This document shows, piece after piece, positions 1 to 5,512 of a stretch of 5,512 bases of DNA (positions are counted from its first letter, which is position 1; each line of letters starts with the position of its first letter). Source of the DNA: Planctomycetaceae bacterium. Lineage in GTDB: Bacteria; Planctomycetota; UBA1135; GCA-002686595. The notes beneath the pieces were generated by a model. It saw nothing but the letters and a program-made list of their open reading frames with translations, was not told where the DNA came from and searched no databases. Location of the stretch: assembly GCA_013360535.1 (NCBI GenBank), contig JABWBL010000263.1:1-5512 (forward strand). Direction: 5' to 3'. A program made the translations under genes and the position numbers.

Positions 1-456
1 GACGTGCACGCGCTCGTGCTCGGCGACGGCCCGGAACGAGCGCGCATCGAAGAGCTCGCGCGCTCGCCCGCGCTCGCCGGCCGCGTGCACCTCGTGGGGT
101 ACCACTCCGATCCGCGCGAGCACTACCGCGCGATGGACGTGTTCGGGATCGTGTCCGACACCGAGCAGATGCCGATCGCGCTGCTCGAGGCGATGGCGAG
201 CGGCCTCCCGGTGCTCGGCACCGACGTCGGCGACGTGCGTGCGATGCTTCCCGCGGCGCAGGGGGACTTCGTGGCGAAACTGGACGATTCCACCGACGCC
301 AAGCTCGCGGCGGCGCTCGCGCGCCTGTGCGAATCCGCCGACCTGCGGCGTGACTTGGGGCGGCACAACCGCGCCCGCGTGGCCGAGCGCTACAGCCTCG
401 ACACGATGGTCGCTCGGTACCGCGCGCTCGCCGGGCTCCCGCCCCAGGCCTCCTGA
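1..456 (+). CDS. Glycosyltransferase family 4 (GT-B fold), C-terminal part, 5'-truncated
   Basis: The first 151 codons visible are the donor-binding C-terminal half of a GT4-type (Glycos_transf_1) glycosyltransferase; the acceptor-binding N-terminal half lies upstream of the window. The frame is open from base 1 and stops at TGA 454-456. Numbering from the first codon, a glycine-rich strand-turn (LGDGPER, residues 7-13) is followed by a beta-strand reading VHLVGY (about 29-34). The retaining-glycosyltransferase E-x7-E motif is E55 and E63 within SDTEQMPIALLEAMASG, followed by LPVLGTDVGDV. In this family these glutamates contact the nucleotide-sugar donor. A final helix (RYSLDTMVARYRAL) closes the domain, as is usual. 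Such enzymes transfer a sugar from a nucleotide-sugar donor to a lipid, polysaccharide or small-molecule acceptor in the cytoplasm or at the inner membrane face. Donor and acceptor cannot be told. The downstream genes give no hint of a polysaccharide cluster. Confidence 0.9.
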   Translation, partial: DVHALVLGDGPERARIEELARSPALAGRVHLVGYHSDPREHYRAMDVFGIVSDTEQMPIALLEAMASGLPVLGTDVGDVRAMLPAAQGDFVAKLDDSTDAKLAAALARLCESADLRRDLGRHNRARVAERYSLDTMVARYRALAGLPPQAS

Positions 457-457
457 G

Positions 458-481
458 GGCCCGGGGAAGCCCCGCGGGGCC
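458..481 (+). terminator. Possible weak hairpin after the glycosyltransferase stop
   Basis: Just after the TGA stop, GGCCC-GGGG (458-466) can pair across an AAG loop with CCCC (470-473) and GGGCC (477-481), leaving a 3-base GCG bulge on the right arm. The stem is strong because it is all G-C. No run of T follows, so it does not meet the usual definition of an intrinsic terminator. It could slow or end transcription, or be chance pairing in GC-rich DNA. The right arm also contains a perfect 12-base palindrome (469-480). Confidence 0.25.
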
Positions 482-503
482 GATCCGGAGGGCCTGCGCG
501 CGG

Positions 504-532
504 TCGATCCCGCGCGCAACGGAGCCTATGAT
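504..532 (+). promoter_or_regulatory. Candidate sigma70-like promoter for the E1 operon
   Basis: The 159-bp gap between the glycosyltransferase and the E1 gene is the only sizeable non-coding stretch in the window. It contains TATGAT at 527-532 (five of six matches to the -10 consensus). Upstream, after a 17-base spacer, is TCGATC at 504-509, which matches the -35 consensus at only three of six positions. The surrounding 528-575 stretch is the most A+T-rich part of the gap. The -10 is reasonable and the -35 is poor. This would leave a 5' leader of roughly 75-80 bases before the ATG at 616. I see no operator-like repeat. Confidence 0.25.
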
Positions 533-615
533 CTGCGGACTTCGAAACCGCGCCAGAGTCAACGAAATACGAAGCTCCCCCCGCGGCCGCGCCAACCCTT
601 CGCGCGCCCCTCACC

Positions 616-3534
616 ATGAGCCACGAACTCCGCGACCAGCCGGCAAGGCCCCAGATCCCGCTCCACGAGCGTCCCGCCACCACGCCCTCCAAGCTGATGA
701 GCCAAGTCCAAGACCTGTCGACGCGCCCCGGCGCCGGAGCGCTCTCCCCCGCCCAGGTGCGCGTGCTCGAACGCATCGCCGGCCGCGCCTTCGCCCAGAC
801 GCAGGCGATGATCTGGCACGCCAACCATCGCAAGGACAAGCGTCCGGGCGATCCCAAGGTCGGCGGCCACCCCGCGTCCTGCGCGAGCTCGATCCACATC
901 CTCGCCGCGTTGCACCTCGCGGTGCGCGAGCCCGCCGACTACGTGTGCTGCAAGCCGCACGCGTCGCCGGTCGACCACTCGCTGCACAACCTGATGCAGC
1001 TCTTCCGCGGCCAGGACGGCGAGTGGATGACGCCCGAGGCGAGCGCGCACGCGATGTACACGCTGCGCGCCTTCAAGTCGGCGGAGCACCCGGAGGTGTT
1101 CCAGAGCTACCACGCGCGCACCGACCCCGACTCGTTCCACTTCCTGCCGTCGGGTTCGGTCGGCATCCCGCCGGTGGTGAGCGTGTACCTCGCGCTCGCC
1201 TACCGCTACGCGCAAGACCACGGCTGGACCGTGCCCGAGGGCGCGCATTTCTGGTCGCTGATCGGCGACAGCGAGTTCCGCGAGGGTTCGCTGCTCGAGT
1301 GCCTGCCCGACGTCGCGGAGCGCCAGCTCGGCAACGTGACGTGGATCATCGACTACAACCGCCAGAACCTCGACGGCACGCGCATCCCCAACCAGCGCGG
1401 CCTGCACGGCGCCGACTGCGATCGCATCGAGCAGACGGCCGTCGCGAACGGCTGGCGCGTGGTGCAGCTGCGCCACGGCTGGTTCCGCGAGAGCTTCTTC
1501 GCGCGCGAAGGCGGCGCGGCGTGGCGCGAATTCCTCGAGAAGCACCTGACGGACTTCGAGTTCCAGATGCTGTTGCTCGCGCACGATCCAGTGCAGATCC
1601 GACGGCGCGCGCTCGAGGCCGTCCCGGCCTGCAAGGTGTTGCTCGACCGCATGACGGACGCCGAAGTCGTGTGCTCGTTCGCCGACGTCGGCGGCCACGA
1701 CATGGCCAAGATGATCGCGGCGCTCTCCGAGGCGCGGAAGCAGACGACGCAGCCGACGCTGATCCTCGCGCACACGATCAAGGGCTGGGCCCTCAACTGC
1801 TCGGCGGATCCGTCGAACCACTCGGCGCTGCCCGACGACAAGGAGATCAAGGCGCTGCTCGAGCGCGCCGGTCTCACGTGGGAGGCGCCGTTCGGCCTGT
1901 ACGACGAGTCGAGCGACGAGGGCCGCTGGCTCGCGGCGCGCCGCGACCACTTCCGCGCCGGCATCGCCGCGCACCACGCGCTGCGCGAGAAGAACCGGGC
2001 CTGGGTGCGCGAGCAGATCGCGCGCGACGGCACGATTCCCGAGTCACTGCAGATCGACCTGTCGCTCTTCCCGCTCGCGCACACGCAGTGGATGTGGGGC
2101 CAGCTCGCGAGCAAGCTCGTGCGCATCGGCACCGCCGACGAGGGCGGCCCGCAGATGTCCGGCTCCAAGGAGCTGACGCAGCACGAGCAGCGCTGGAAGA
2201 CGGCCGCGGACTTCGTGCTCACGCTCTCGCCGGACGTCGGCACGTCGACCAACGTGTCGCCGGTGATGGACCAGCGCATCTACGGCCCCAAGGCGGACGT
2301 CGACGACACGGCCGCGCGCGAGGTGCGCCACCCTTCGCTCGTCACCCACGAGGAAGTCTGGACGCGCCACATCCGCTTCGAGATCGCCGAGGCGAACTGC
2401 ATGAGCGCCGCGGCGAGCTTCGGGAAGATGGCCCACTACACGGGCCTGCCGTTCTTCCCGGTGATGACGGTCTACGACTTCTTCATCAAGCGCGCGCTCG
2501 ACCAGCTCTACTACAACCTCTACTGGGGTGCCGAGTTCGTGATCATGGGCACGCCGAGCGGCGTCACGCTCGCGCCCGAGGGTGCGCAGCACTCGTGGAA
2601 GTCGGACATCCAGATTCCCAACCTGATCACGTGGGAGCCGGTGTTCGCGCTCGAGGTCGACTGGATCCTCTCGGACGCGATCAAGCGCCACATGGAGGAC
2701 ACCAACGAAGGCCGCCGCGGCGTGCTGATCCGCGCCGTGACGCGCGCGATCCCGCAAAAGCTGCTGCTCGACAACGTGCGCGCGCAGGCGAAGTCGAAGG
2801 TGCCGGGCTCGTGGAGCGGCGCGCTCGCGCCGAAGGGCTCGGACTGGAGCGACGGCACCGACGAGGGGCACGTGGCGACGCTTCCCGATGACGAGCTGCT
2901 CGCGCGCGTGCGCGCGGAGTGCCTCGCGGGCGCCTACTACCTCGTCGACTGGCGCGGCTACGCGGGCTACGAGCCCGGCGACAACGTCGTGCACGTCTTC
3001 GCGATGGGCTCGGTTGCGACCGAAGCCGTCGAGGCCTCGAAGAAGCTGCTCGAGAAGGGCATCTTCGCCAACGTGATCGTGATCTCGAGCCCCGAGCTGC
3101 TGCTCGGCATCCTCGGGCACCAGGACGGCTACCGCCACCTCAAGGAAGGCCTCGGCGTCGACGGCGACCTGCACGCGGTCGTGCGCGAGCTCTCCGACGA
3201 GTCCGACGTCGTCGGCCTCGCGGCGCGGCGCGTCCCGATCGTCGCCATGTGCGACGGCGAGGCGGGCCTCGTCGACAACATCGGCTCGATCGTCGGCGTG
3301 AAGCAGGTGACGCTCGCGGTGCGCAAGTTCTCCAAGTGCGGCCGCCCCGATCAGGTGTTCGAGCTGCACCACCTCGACGCGGACTCCGTCGTCGAGGCCT
3401 GCGGGCAGGCGCTCTCGGAGACCGCTCTCGAGGACCTGCGCATCTCACGCGAGCTCGTCGAGCGCCTCGCCGGCCGCAGCGCCCCGCGCCGCGACTGGCG
3501 CGAGCTGTGGCCCGACGCGAGCTCGGCGCACTAG
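616..3534 (+). CDS. aceE: 2-oxoacid (pyruvate) dehydrogenase E1, homodimeric AceE-like, divergent
   Basis: A 972-residue ThDP-dependent E1, which decarboxylates a 2-oxoacid (most simply pyruvate) and passes the acyl group to a lipoyl-E2 in the cytoplasm. By comparison with E. coli AceE from memory, H85 (GGHPAS) matches H106, H115 (KPHASP) matches H142, and GDSE 217-220 with N248 forms the ThDP/Mg motif with the same 30-residue spacing. HTIKG (386-390) and H402 match the H407 loop, and E592 (IAEAN) matches the cofactor-activating E571. The GTPSG...EGAQH segment (645-659) and a GRPDQVFELHHLD end (909-921) correspond to the transketolase-like central and C-terminal domains. It is about 85 residues longer than E. 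coli AceE, mostly in the C-terminal half. ATG 616 gives the longest protein; ATG 697 (M28) is an alternative. Neither has a Shine-Dalgarno motif. The Nudix gene follows 18 bp downstream; no E2 or E3 gene is nearby. Another 2-oxoacid, such as 2-oxobutyrate, or a transketolase-like activity cannot be excluded. Confidence 0.85.
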   Translation: MSHELRDQPARPQIPLHERPATTPSKLMSQVQDLSTRPGAGALSPAQVRVLERIAGRAFAQTQAMIWHANHRKDKRPGDPKVGGHPASCASSIHILAALHLAVREPADYVCCKPHASPVDHSLHNLMQLFRGQDGEWMTPEASAHAMYTLRAFKSAEHPEVFQSYHARTDPDSFHFLPSGSVGIPPVVSVYLALAYRYAQDHGWTVPEGAHFWSLIGDSEFREGSLLECLPDVAERQLGNVTWIIDYNRQNLDGTRIPNQRGLHGADCDRIEQTAVANGWRVVQLRHGWFRESFFAREGGAAWREFLEKHLTDFEFQMLLLAHDPVQIRRRALEAVPACKVLLDRMTDAEVVCSFADVGGHDMAKMIAALSEARKQTTQPTLILAHTIKGWALNCSADPSNHSALPDDKEIKALLERAGLTWEAPFGLYDESSDEGRWLAARRDHFRAGIAAHHALREKNRAWVREQIARDGTIPESLQIDLSLFPLAHTQWMWGQLASKLVRIGTADEGGPQMSGSKELTQHEQRWKTAADFVLTLSPDVGTSTNVSPVMDQRIYGPKADVDDTAAREVRHPSLVTHEEVWTRHIRFEIAEANCMSAAASFGKMAHYTGLPFFPVMTVYDFFIKRALDQLYYNLYWGAEFVIMGTPSGVTLAPEGAQHSWKSDIQIPNLITWEPVFALEVDWILSDAIKRHMEDTNEGRRGVLIRAVTRAIPQKLLLDNVRAQAKSKVPGSWSGALAPKGSDWSDGTDEGHVATLPDDELLARVRAECLAGAYYLVDWRGYAGYEPGDNVVHVFAMGSVATEAVEASKKLLEKGIFANVIVISSPELLLGILGHQDGYRHLKEGLGVDGDLHAVVRELSDESDVVGLAARRVPIVAMCDGEAGLVDNIGSIVGVKQVTLAVRKFSKCGRPDQVFELHHLDADSVVEACGQALSETALEDLRISRELVERLAGRSAPRRDWRELWPDASSAH

Positions 3535-3552
3535 CCGCTCCCCCACGCCCCG

Positions 3553-4146
3553 ATGAACTCCCCCGCCGGATCGAGCGACGCCACGCCGCCGCCCGATCCG
3601 GCGCCGTTTGAGCCCTACGGGCTCGTGCAATCGCGCCGCATCTACGAGTCGCGCTGGGTCAGCCTGCGCGCGGACGACGTGATCTTTCCCGACGGATCGG
3701 CGGGTGTGCACCACGTGGTCGAAATCGGGCCGGCGGTGGTCGTCGTGCCGGTACTCGAGGACGGGCGCTTCGTGCTGATCGGGCAGTACCGCTATCCGCA
3801 CGGCGAGACGCACTGGGAAGTTCCGGCGGGCCGACTGTGGACCGGCGAGGACCTGCGCGAAAGTGCCGAGCGCGAGCTGCGCGAGGAAACGGGCGCCGTC
3901 GCGCGCGAAATCGTGCAACTGCCGGGCTTCTACGCGATCAACGGCATCAGCGACCACTACGCGAACGTCTTCGCCGCGCTCGGCTGCAGGCTCGAACACT
4001 CGACCGAGCACGAGCCCAGCGAACGCATCGTGGTCAAGGTCTTCACTCGCGACGAGGTGCGGGCGCTCTTGCGCACCGGCGCCATCGTCGACGCGTTCTC
4101 CTCGCTCGCCCTCTACCGCTACTTCGACGTGCTCGACCGCACGTGA
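3553..4146 (+). CDS. Nudix hydrolase, ADP-ribose pyrophosphatase-like
   Basis: A 197-residue cytoplasmic Nudix hydrolase, expected to cleave a nucleoside diphosphate linked to another moiety using divalent metal. The Nudix box is complete and canonical: G93, E99, then R107-E108-L109-R110-E111-E112-T113-G114-A115, fitting G-x5-E-x7-R-E-U-x-E-E-x-G-U exactly. Before it, strands reading VVVVPVLEDGRFVLIGQYR (about 61-80) and WEVPAGR (88-94) match the usual ADP-ribose pyrophosphatase layout, as does the length. The FYPSPG-like segment that typifies ADP-ribose pyrophosphatases reads FYAING (126-131), so both prolines are absent and the substrate may differ. The first 25 or so residues are proline-rich and probably disordered; GTG at 3625 (V25) is an alternative start without a clear ribosome site. 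The gene begins 18 bp after the E1 stop, which suggests one transcript. Its TGA overlaps an in-frame GTG of the next gene. Family call is firm; substrate is unknown. Confidence 0.93.
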   Translation: MNSPAGSSDATPPPDPAPFEPYGLVQSRRIYESRWVSLRADDVIFPDGSAGVHHVVEIGPAVVVVPVLEDGRFVLIGQYRYPHGETHWEVPAGRLWTGEDLRESAERELREETGAVAREIVQLPGFYAINGISDHYANVFAALGCRLEHSTEHEPSERIVVKVFTRDEVRALLRTGAIVDAFSSLALYRYFDVLDRT

Positions 4147-4154
4147 ACCCCTCC

Positions 4155-4931
4155 ATGCTGTTCGTCACGCTGCTCGCGCTAGTTTCCCCGACGGTTTCCA
4201 CGCATACCGCCGCACCCGCGCTCGTCGTGCGCCAAGAAAGGAGCGTGCGGGACCGCTTCGTCGAGCTGCACGCGGCGAACGACGAGGCGGGCTGCAAGAA
4301 GCTCTGGCTCGACAACCGCCACGAGGTGCTCTACACGATCGACGCCGACCTCGAGGGAGCGCTCGCGACGTGGGAGAAGTCGAAAGCGAAGCCCGACAGC
4401 GCCGCGATCGCGACGATGCAGGCGCGCGCGTTGTGGGGCGCGAGGCTCGCGAGCGAAGCGTTCGGCCACCCGATCTTTCTCGACTACACGAGCGCGTTCG
4501 TCAGCCAGAACGACGCGCAGAAGGCGCAGTTCCGCGCGGGCCAGAAGACCCACGGCGAGTCCCGTCAGGCGATGAAGGCGGGCGACTGGAAGAAGGCGCA
4601 GGAGAAGGCGCGCGAGTGCATCGGCAACGCGGCGCCGCTCGGCGATTGGTGGGGCCACGCGATGGGTCTTTCGGCCCTCGGTGCGGCGTTCGTGGGCGAC
4701 AAGAAGCCCGCGGAAGCGATCCAGCCGCTCGGCGAGGCCGCGCTGATCTACCGCGACCTCGGGCTCGTGGGCGACGAGTACGGCGAGCTGCGCCTGCTCG
4801 CGCGCTGCCTCGTCGACACCGGCGCGAAGGAACGCGCGAAGGCCGTGATCGCGCGTGCGATCGAGCTCGCGAAGCTCCTCGGCGACGACAAGGGCGCGAG
4901 CGAGCTCTCCGAGCTGGCGAAGTCCCTTTAG
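4155..4931 (+). CDS. Predicted exported protein with TPR-like helical repeats, unknown function
   Basis: A 258-residue protein that I do not recognise as a named family. Residues 2-15 (LFVTLLALVSPTVS) form a hydrophobic stretch followed by small residues, with a plausible signal peptidase site after A22 (A-P-A). The n-region has no positive charge and there is no lipobox cysteine, so export is likely but not certain. The rest is helical and rich in Ala, Lys, Glu and Trp. From about residue 134 it shows TPR-like helix pairs: about 134-165 (AMKAGDWKKAQEKA), about 169-203 (GLSALGAAF...AEAIQPLGEAALIYRDLG) and about 208-243 (GELRLLARCLVDTGAKERA...AIELAKLLGD). These normally bind other proteins. 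ATG 4155 is chosen because it places the hydrophobic segment at the extreme N terminus. An in-frame GTG at 4143 overlaps the Nudix stop and would add four residues (MNPS). Close spacing to the Nudix gene implies co-transcription. Its stop interlocks with that of the convergent protease. Confidence 0.72.
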   Translation: MLFVTLLALVSPTVSTHTAAPALVVRQERSVRDRFVELHAANDEAGCKKLWLDNRHEVLYTIDADLEGALATWEKSKAKPDSAAIATMQARALWGARLASEAFGHPIFLDYTSAFVSQNDAQKAQFRAGQKTHGESRQAMKAGDWKKAQEKARECIGNAAPLGDWWGHAMGLSALGAAFVGDKKPAEAIQPLGEAALIYRDLGLVGDEYGELRLLARCLVDTGAKERAKAVIARAIELAKLLGDDKGASELSELAKSL

Positions 4932-5512
4932 CGCTCGAACAGCTTGCGCCACGCGCGCGGCAGCGCGTCGATCGGGTGCACGTAGCCGATCTGGCCCGAG
5001 CCGTTCTCGACCGTCGCGCTCGGCACCCCGACCAGCCGGCCCTGCTCATCGAGCGCGGCCCCGCCGGAGTTGCCCTGCGTGATCTCCGCGTCGGTCTTCA
5101 CGAGCCGCCCGAAGTCCGCCGTCTCGAAGCCCGCGACGATGCCACGCGTCGCTGTCAGCGTGACGCGGCTCGCGGTTCCGCCCGTCGTCGGATACCCGAC
5201 GAGCCACAACGGGGCACCGAGCTCGAGGCTCGCGGCATCCCCGAGTTCGAGCGCGGGCAGCACGAAACCCGCGGGCAACGGCTGGCCGTAGAGGCCGCTC
5301 GCGATCTTGAGCAGCGCGAGGTCACGCTCGAAGTCCAGGCGCACGACCGCCGCGCGCAGGCACTCCTGCGCCGGCCGCGCGGGGTCGACGAGCAGCGCAA
5401 CCACGATCTCGACCTCGGGGTCATCGCCGACCACGTGAGCGTTGGTCAGGATCCAGCCGTCGGGGGACACGAGCGTGCCGCTGCCGAGGCTGTCGGGCGT
5501 CGCGAGCTCGAC
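4928..5512 (-). CDS. Trypsin-like (HtrA/Do-type) serine protease domain, N-terminally truncated by window edge
   Basis: This gene is read from base 5512 downwards. The frame is open at the edge and ends at TAA (4930-4928), giving 194 visible codons of a chymotrypsin-fold protease of the S1C/HtrA type. Numbering from the first visible codon, GSGTLVSPDGWILTNAHVV carries the catalytic His26, ERDLALLKI carries Asp64, and TDAEITQGNSGGAAL carries the nucleophile Ser149 with its oxyanion-hole glycines. All three triad residues are present, so the domain should be active. The GSG-T-hydrophobic start of the fold is seen at residues 10-14, so only the leader and any N-terminal extension lie outside the window. 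The protein ends about 45 residues after Ser149, at YVHPIDALPRAWRKLFER, so there is no C-terminal PDZ domain, unlike DegP or DegS. HtrA-type proteases usually act in the periplasm or at the envelope; the signal sequence that would confirm this is not visible. It is transcribed towards the TPR gene. Confidence 0.92.
   Translation of the reverse strand, partial: VELATPDSLGSGTLVSPDGWILTNAHVVGDDPEVEIVVALLVDPARPAQECLRAAVVRLDFERDLALLKIASGLYGQPLPAGFVLPALELGDAASLELGAPLWLVGYPTTGGTASRVTLTATRGIVAGFETADFGRLVKTDAEITQGNSGGAALDEQGRLVGVPSATVENGSGQIGYVHPIDALPRAWRKLFER

Noticed and set aside
469..480. Perfect 12-base palindrome GCCCCGCGGGGC as a regulator binding site
   Set aside because: A G/C-only palindrome of this length is readily expected by chance in such GC-rich DNA, and it lies far from the candidate promoter. 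It is better explained as part of the hairpin at 458-481.
561..575. A second -10-like site in the A-rich stretch around 568-573 (TACGAA)
   Set aside because: It matches only about half of the -10 consensus and has no fitting -35, so TATGAT at 527-532 is the better candidate.
528..2891. A 787-codon open frame on the + strand in a different frame from the E1 gene
   Set aside because: Its translation is dominated by Arg, Ala, Pro and Gly with no recognisable motif, which is typical of out-of-frame reading in GC-rich coding DNA. The 616-3534 frame has the full set of E1 catalytic motifs.
559..3372. Long open frames on the - strand opposite the E1 gene (559-1977, 1353-2279 and 2044-3372)
   Set aside because: They are rich in Arg/Val/Leu/His or Ser/Arg and show no domain motifs. 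They mirror the codon bias of the real + strand gene and are not taken as antisense genes.
3445..4011. Open frame on the - strand opposite the Nudix gene
   Set aside because: The + strand frame carries an exact Nudix box. The antisense translation shows no motif and spans two genes.
3837..4142. N-terminal extension of the TPR gene frame into the Nudix gene
   Set aside because: The extension overlaps the Nudix gene and translates to an Arg-rich low-complexity stretch, while a signal-peptide-like start occurs at 4155 (or GTG 4143).
4179..5049. Open frames on the - strand across the TPR gene (4179-4952 and 4501-5049)
   Set aside because: Arg/Ala/Leu-rich shadows without motifs. They clash with the protease frame, which has an intact catalytic triad, and with the TPR gene.

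Overview
The window is very GC-rich bacterial DNA, with codon third positions almost all G or C, and it is nearly filled by genes. It holds five protein-coding genes: four on the + strand and one on the - strand. The genes at both ends are cut by the window edges. I see no RNA genes, insertion sequences, CRISPR arrays or repeat families. The base composition, the unusual E1 enzyme and the lack of Shine-Dalgarno motifs before the three visible starts would fit a high-GC environmental lineage such as Planctomycetota, Myxococcota or Acidobacteriota. The sequence alone does not settle which.

Layout. Positions 1-456 hold the C-terminal part of a GT4-type glycosyltransferase. A 159-bp gap follows, with a weak hairpin just after the stop and a possible promoter. 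Positions 616-3534 hold a 972-residue thiamine-diphosphate enzyme of the homodimeric 2-oxoacid dehydrogenase E1 (AceE) family. After 18 bp comes a Nudix hydrolase (3553-4146). Directly after it, or overlapping its stop codon, is a small secreted or periplasmic protein with TPR-like helices (4155-4931). On the opposite strand, a trypsin-like (HtrA/Do-type) serine protease converges on it (4928-5512). The two stop codons interlock.

How the genes may work together. The spacing suggests that the E1, Nudix and TPR genes are co-transcribed. The E1 would carry out the ThDP-dependent decarboxylation step of a 2-oxoacid dehydrogenase complex, most simply on pyruvate. No E2 (lipoyl acyltransferase) or E3 gene lies in the window, so its partners must be elsewhere. 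The Nudix enzyme would hydrolyse a nucleoside-diphosphate-linked metabolite. No shared pathway for the three genes can be shown from the sequence. The protease and the glycosyltransferase look like unrelated neighbours.

The most interesting content is the E1. It keeps the expected ThDP site and catalytic histidines and glutamate, but a shortened, histidine-poor active-site segment and extra sequence in its C-terminal half set it apart from the E. coli type. I found no convincing evidence of a wholly new multi-gene system.
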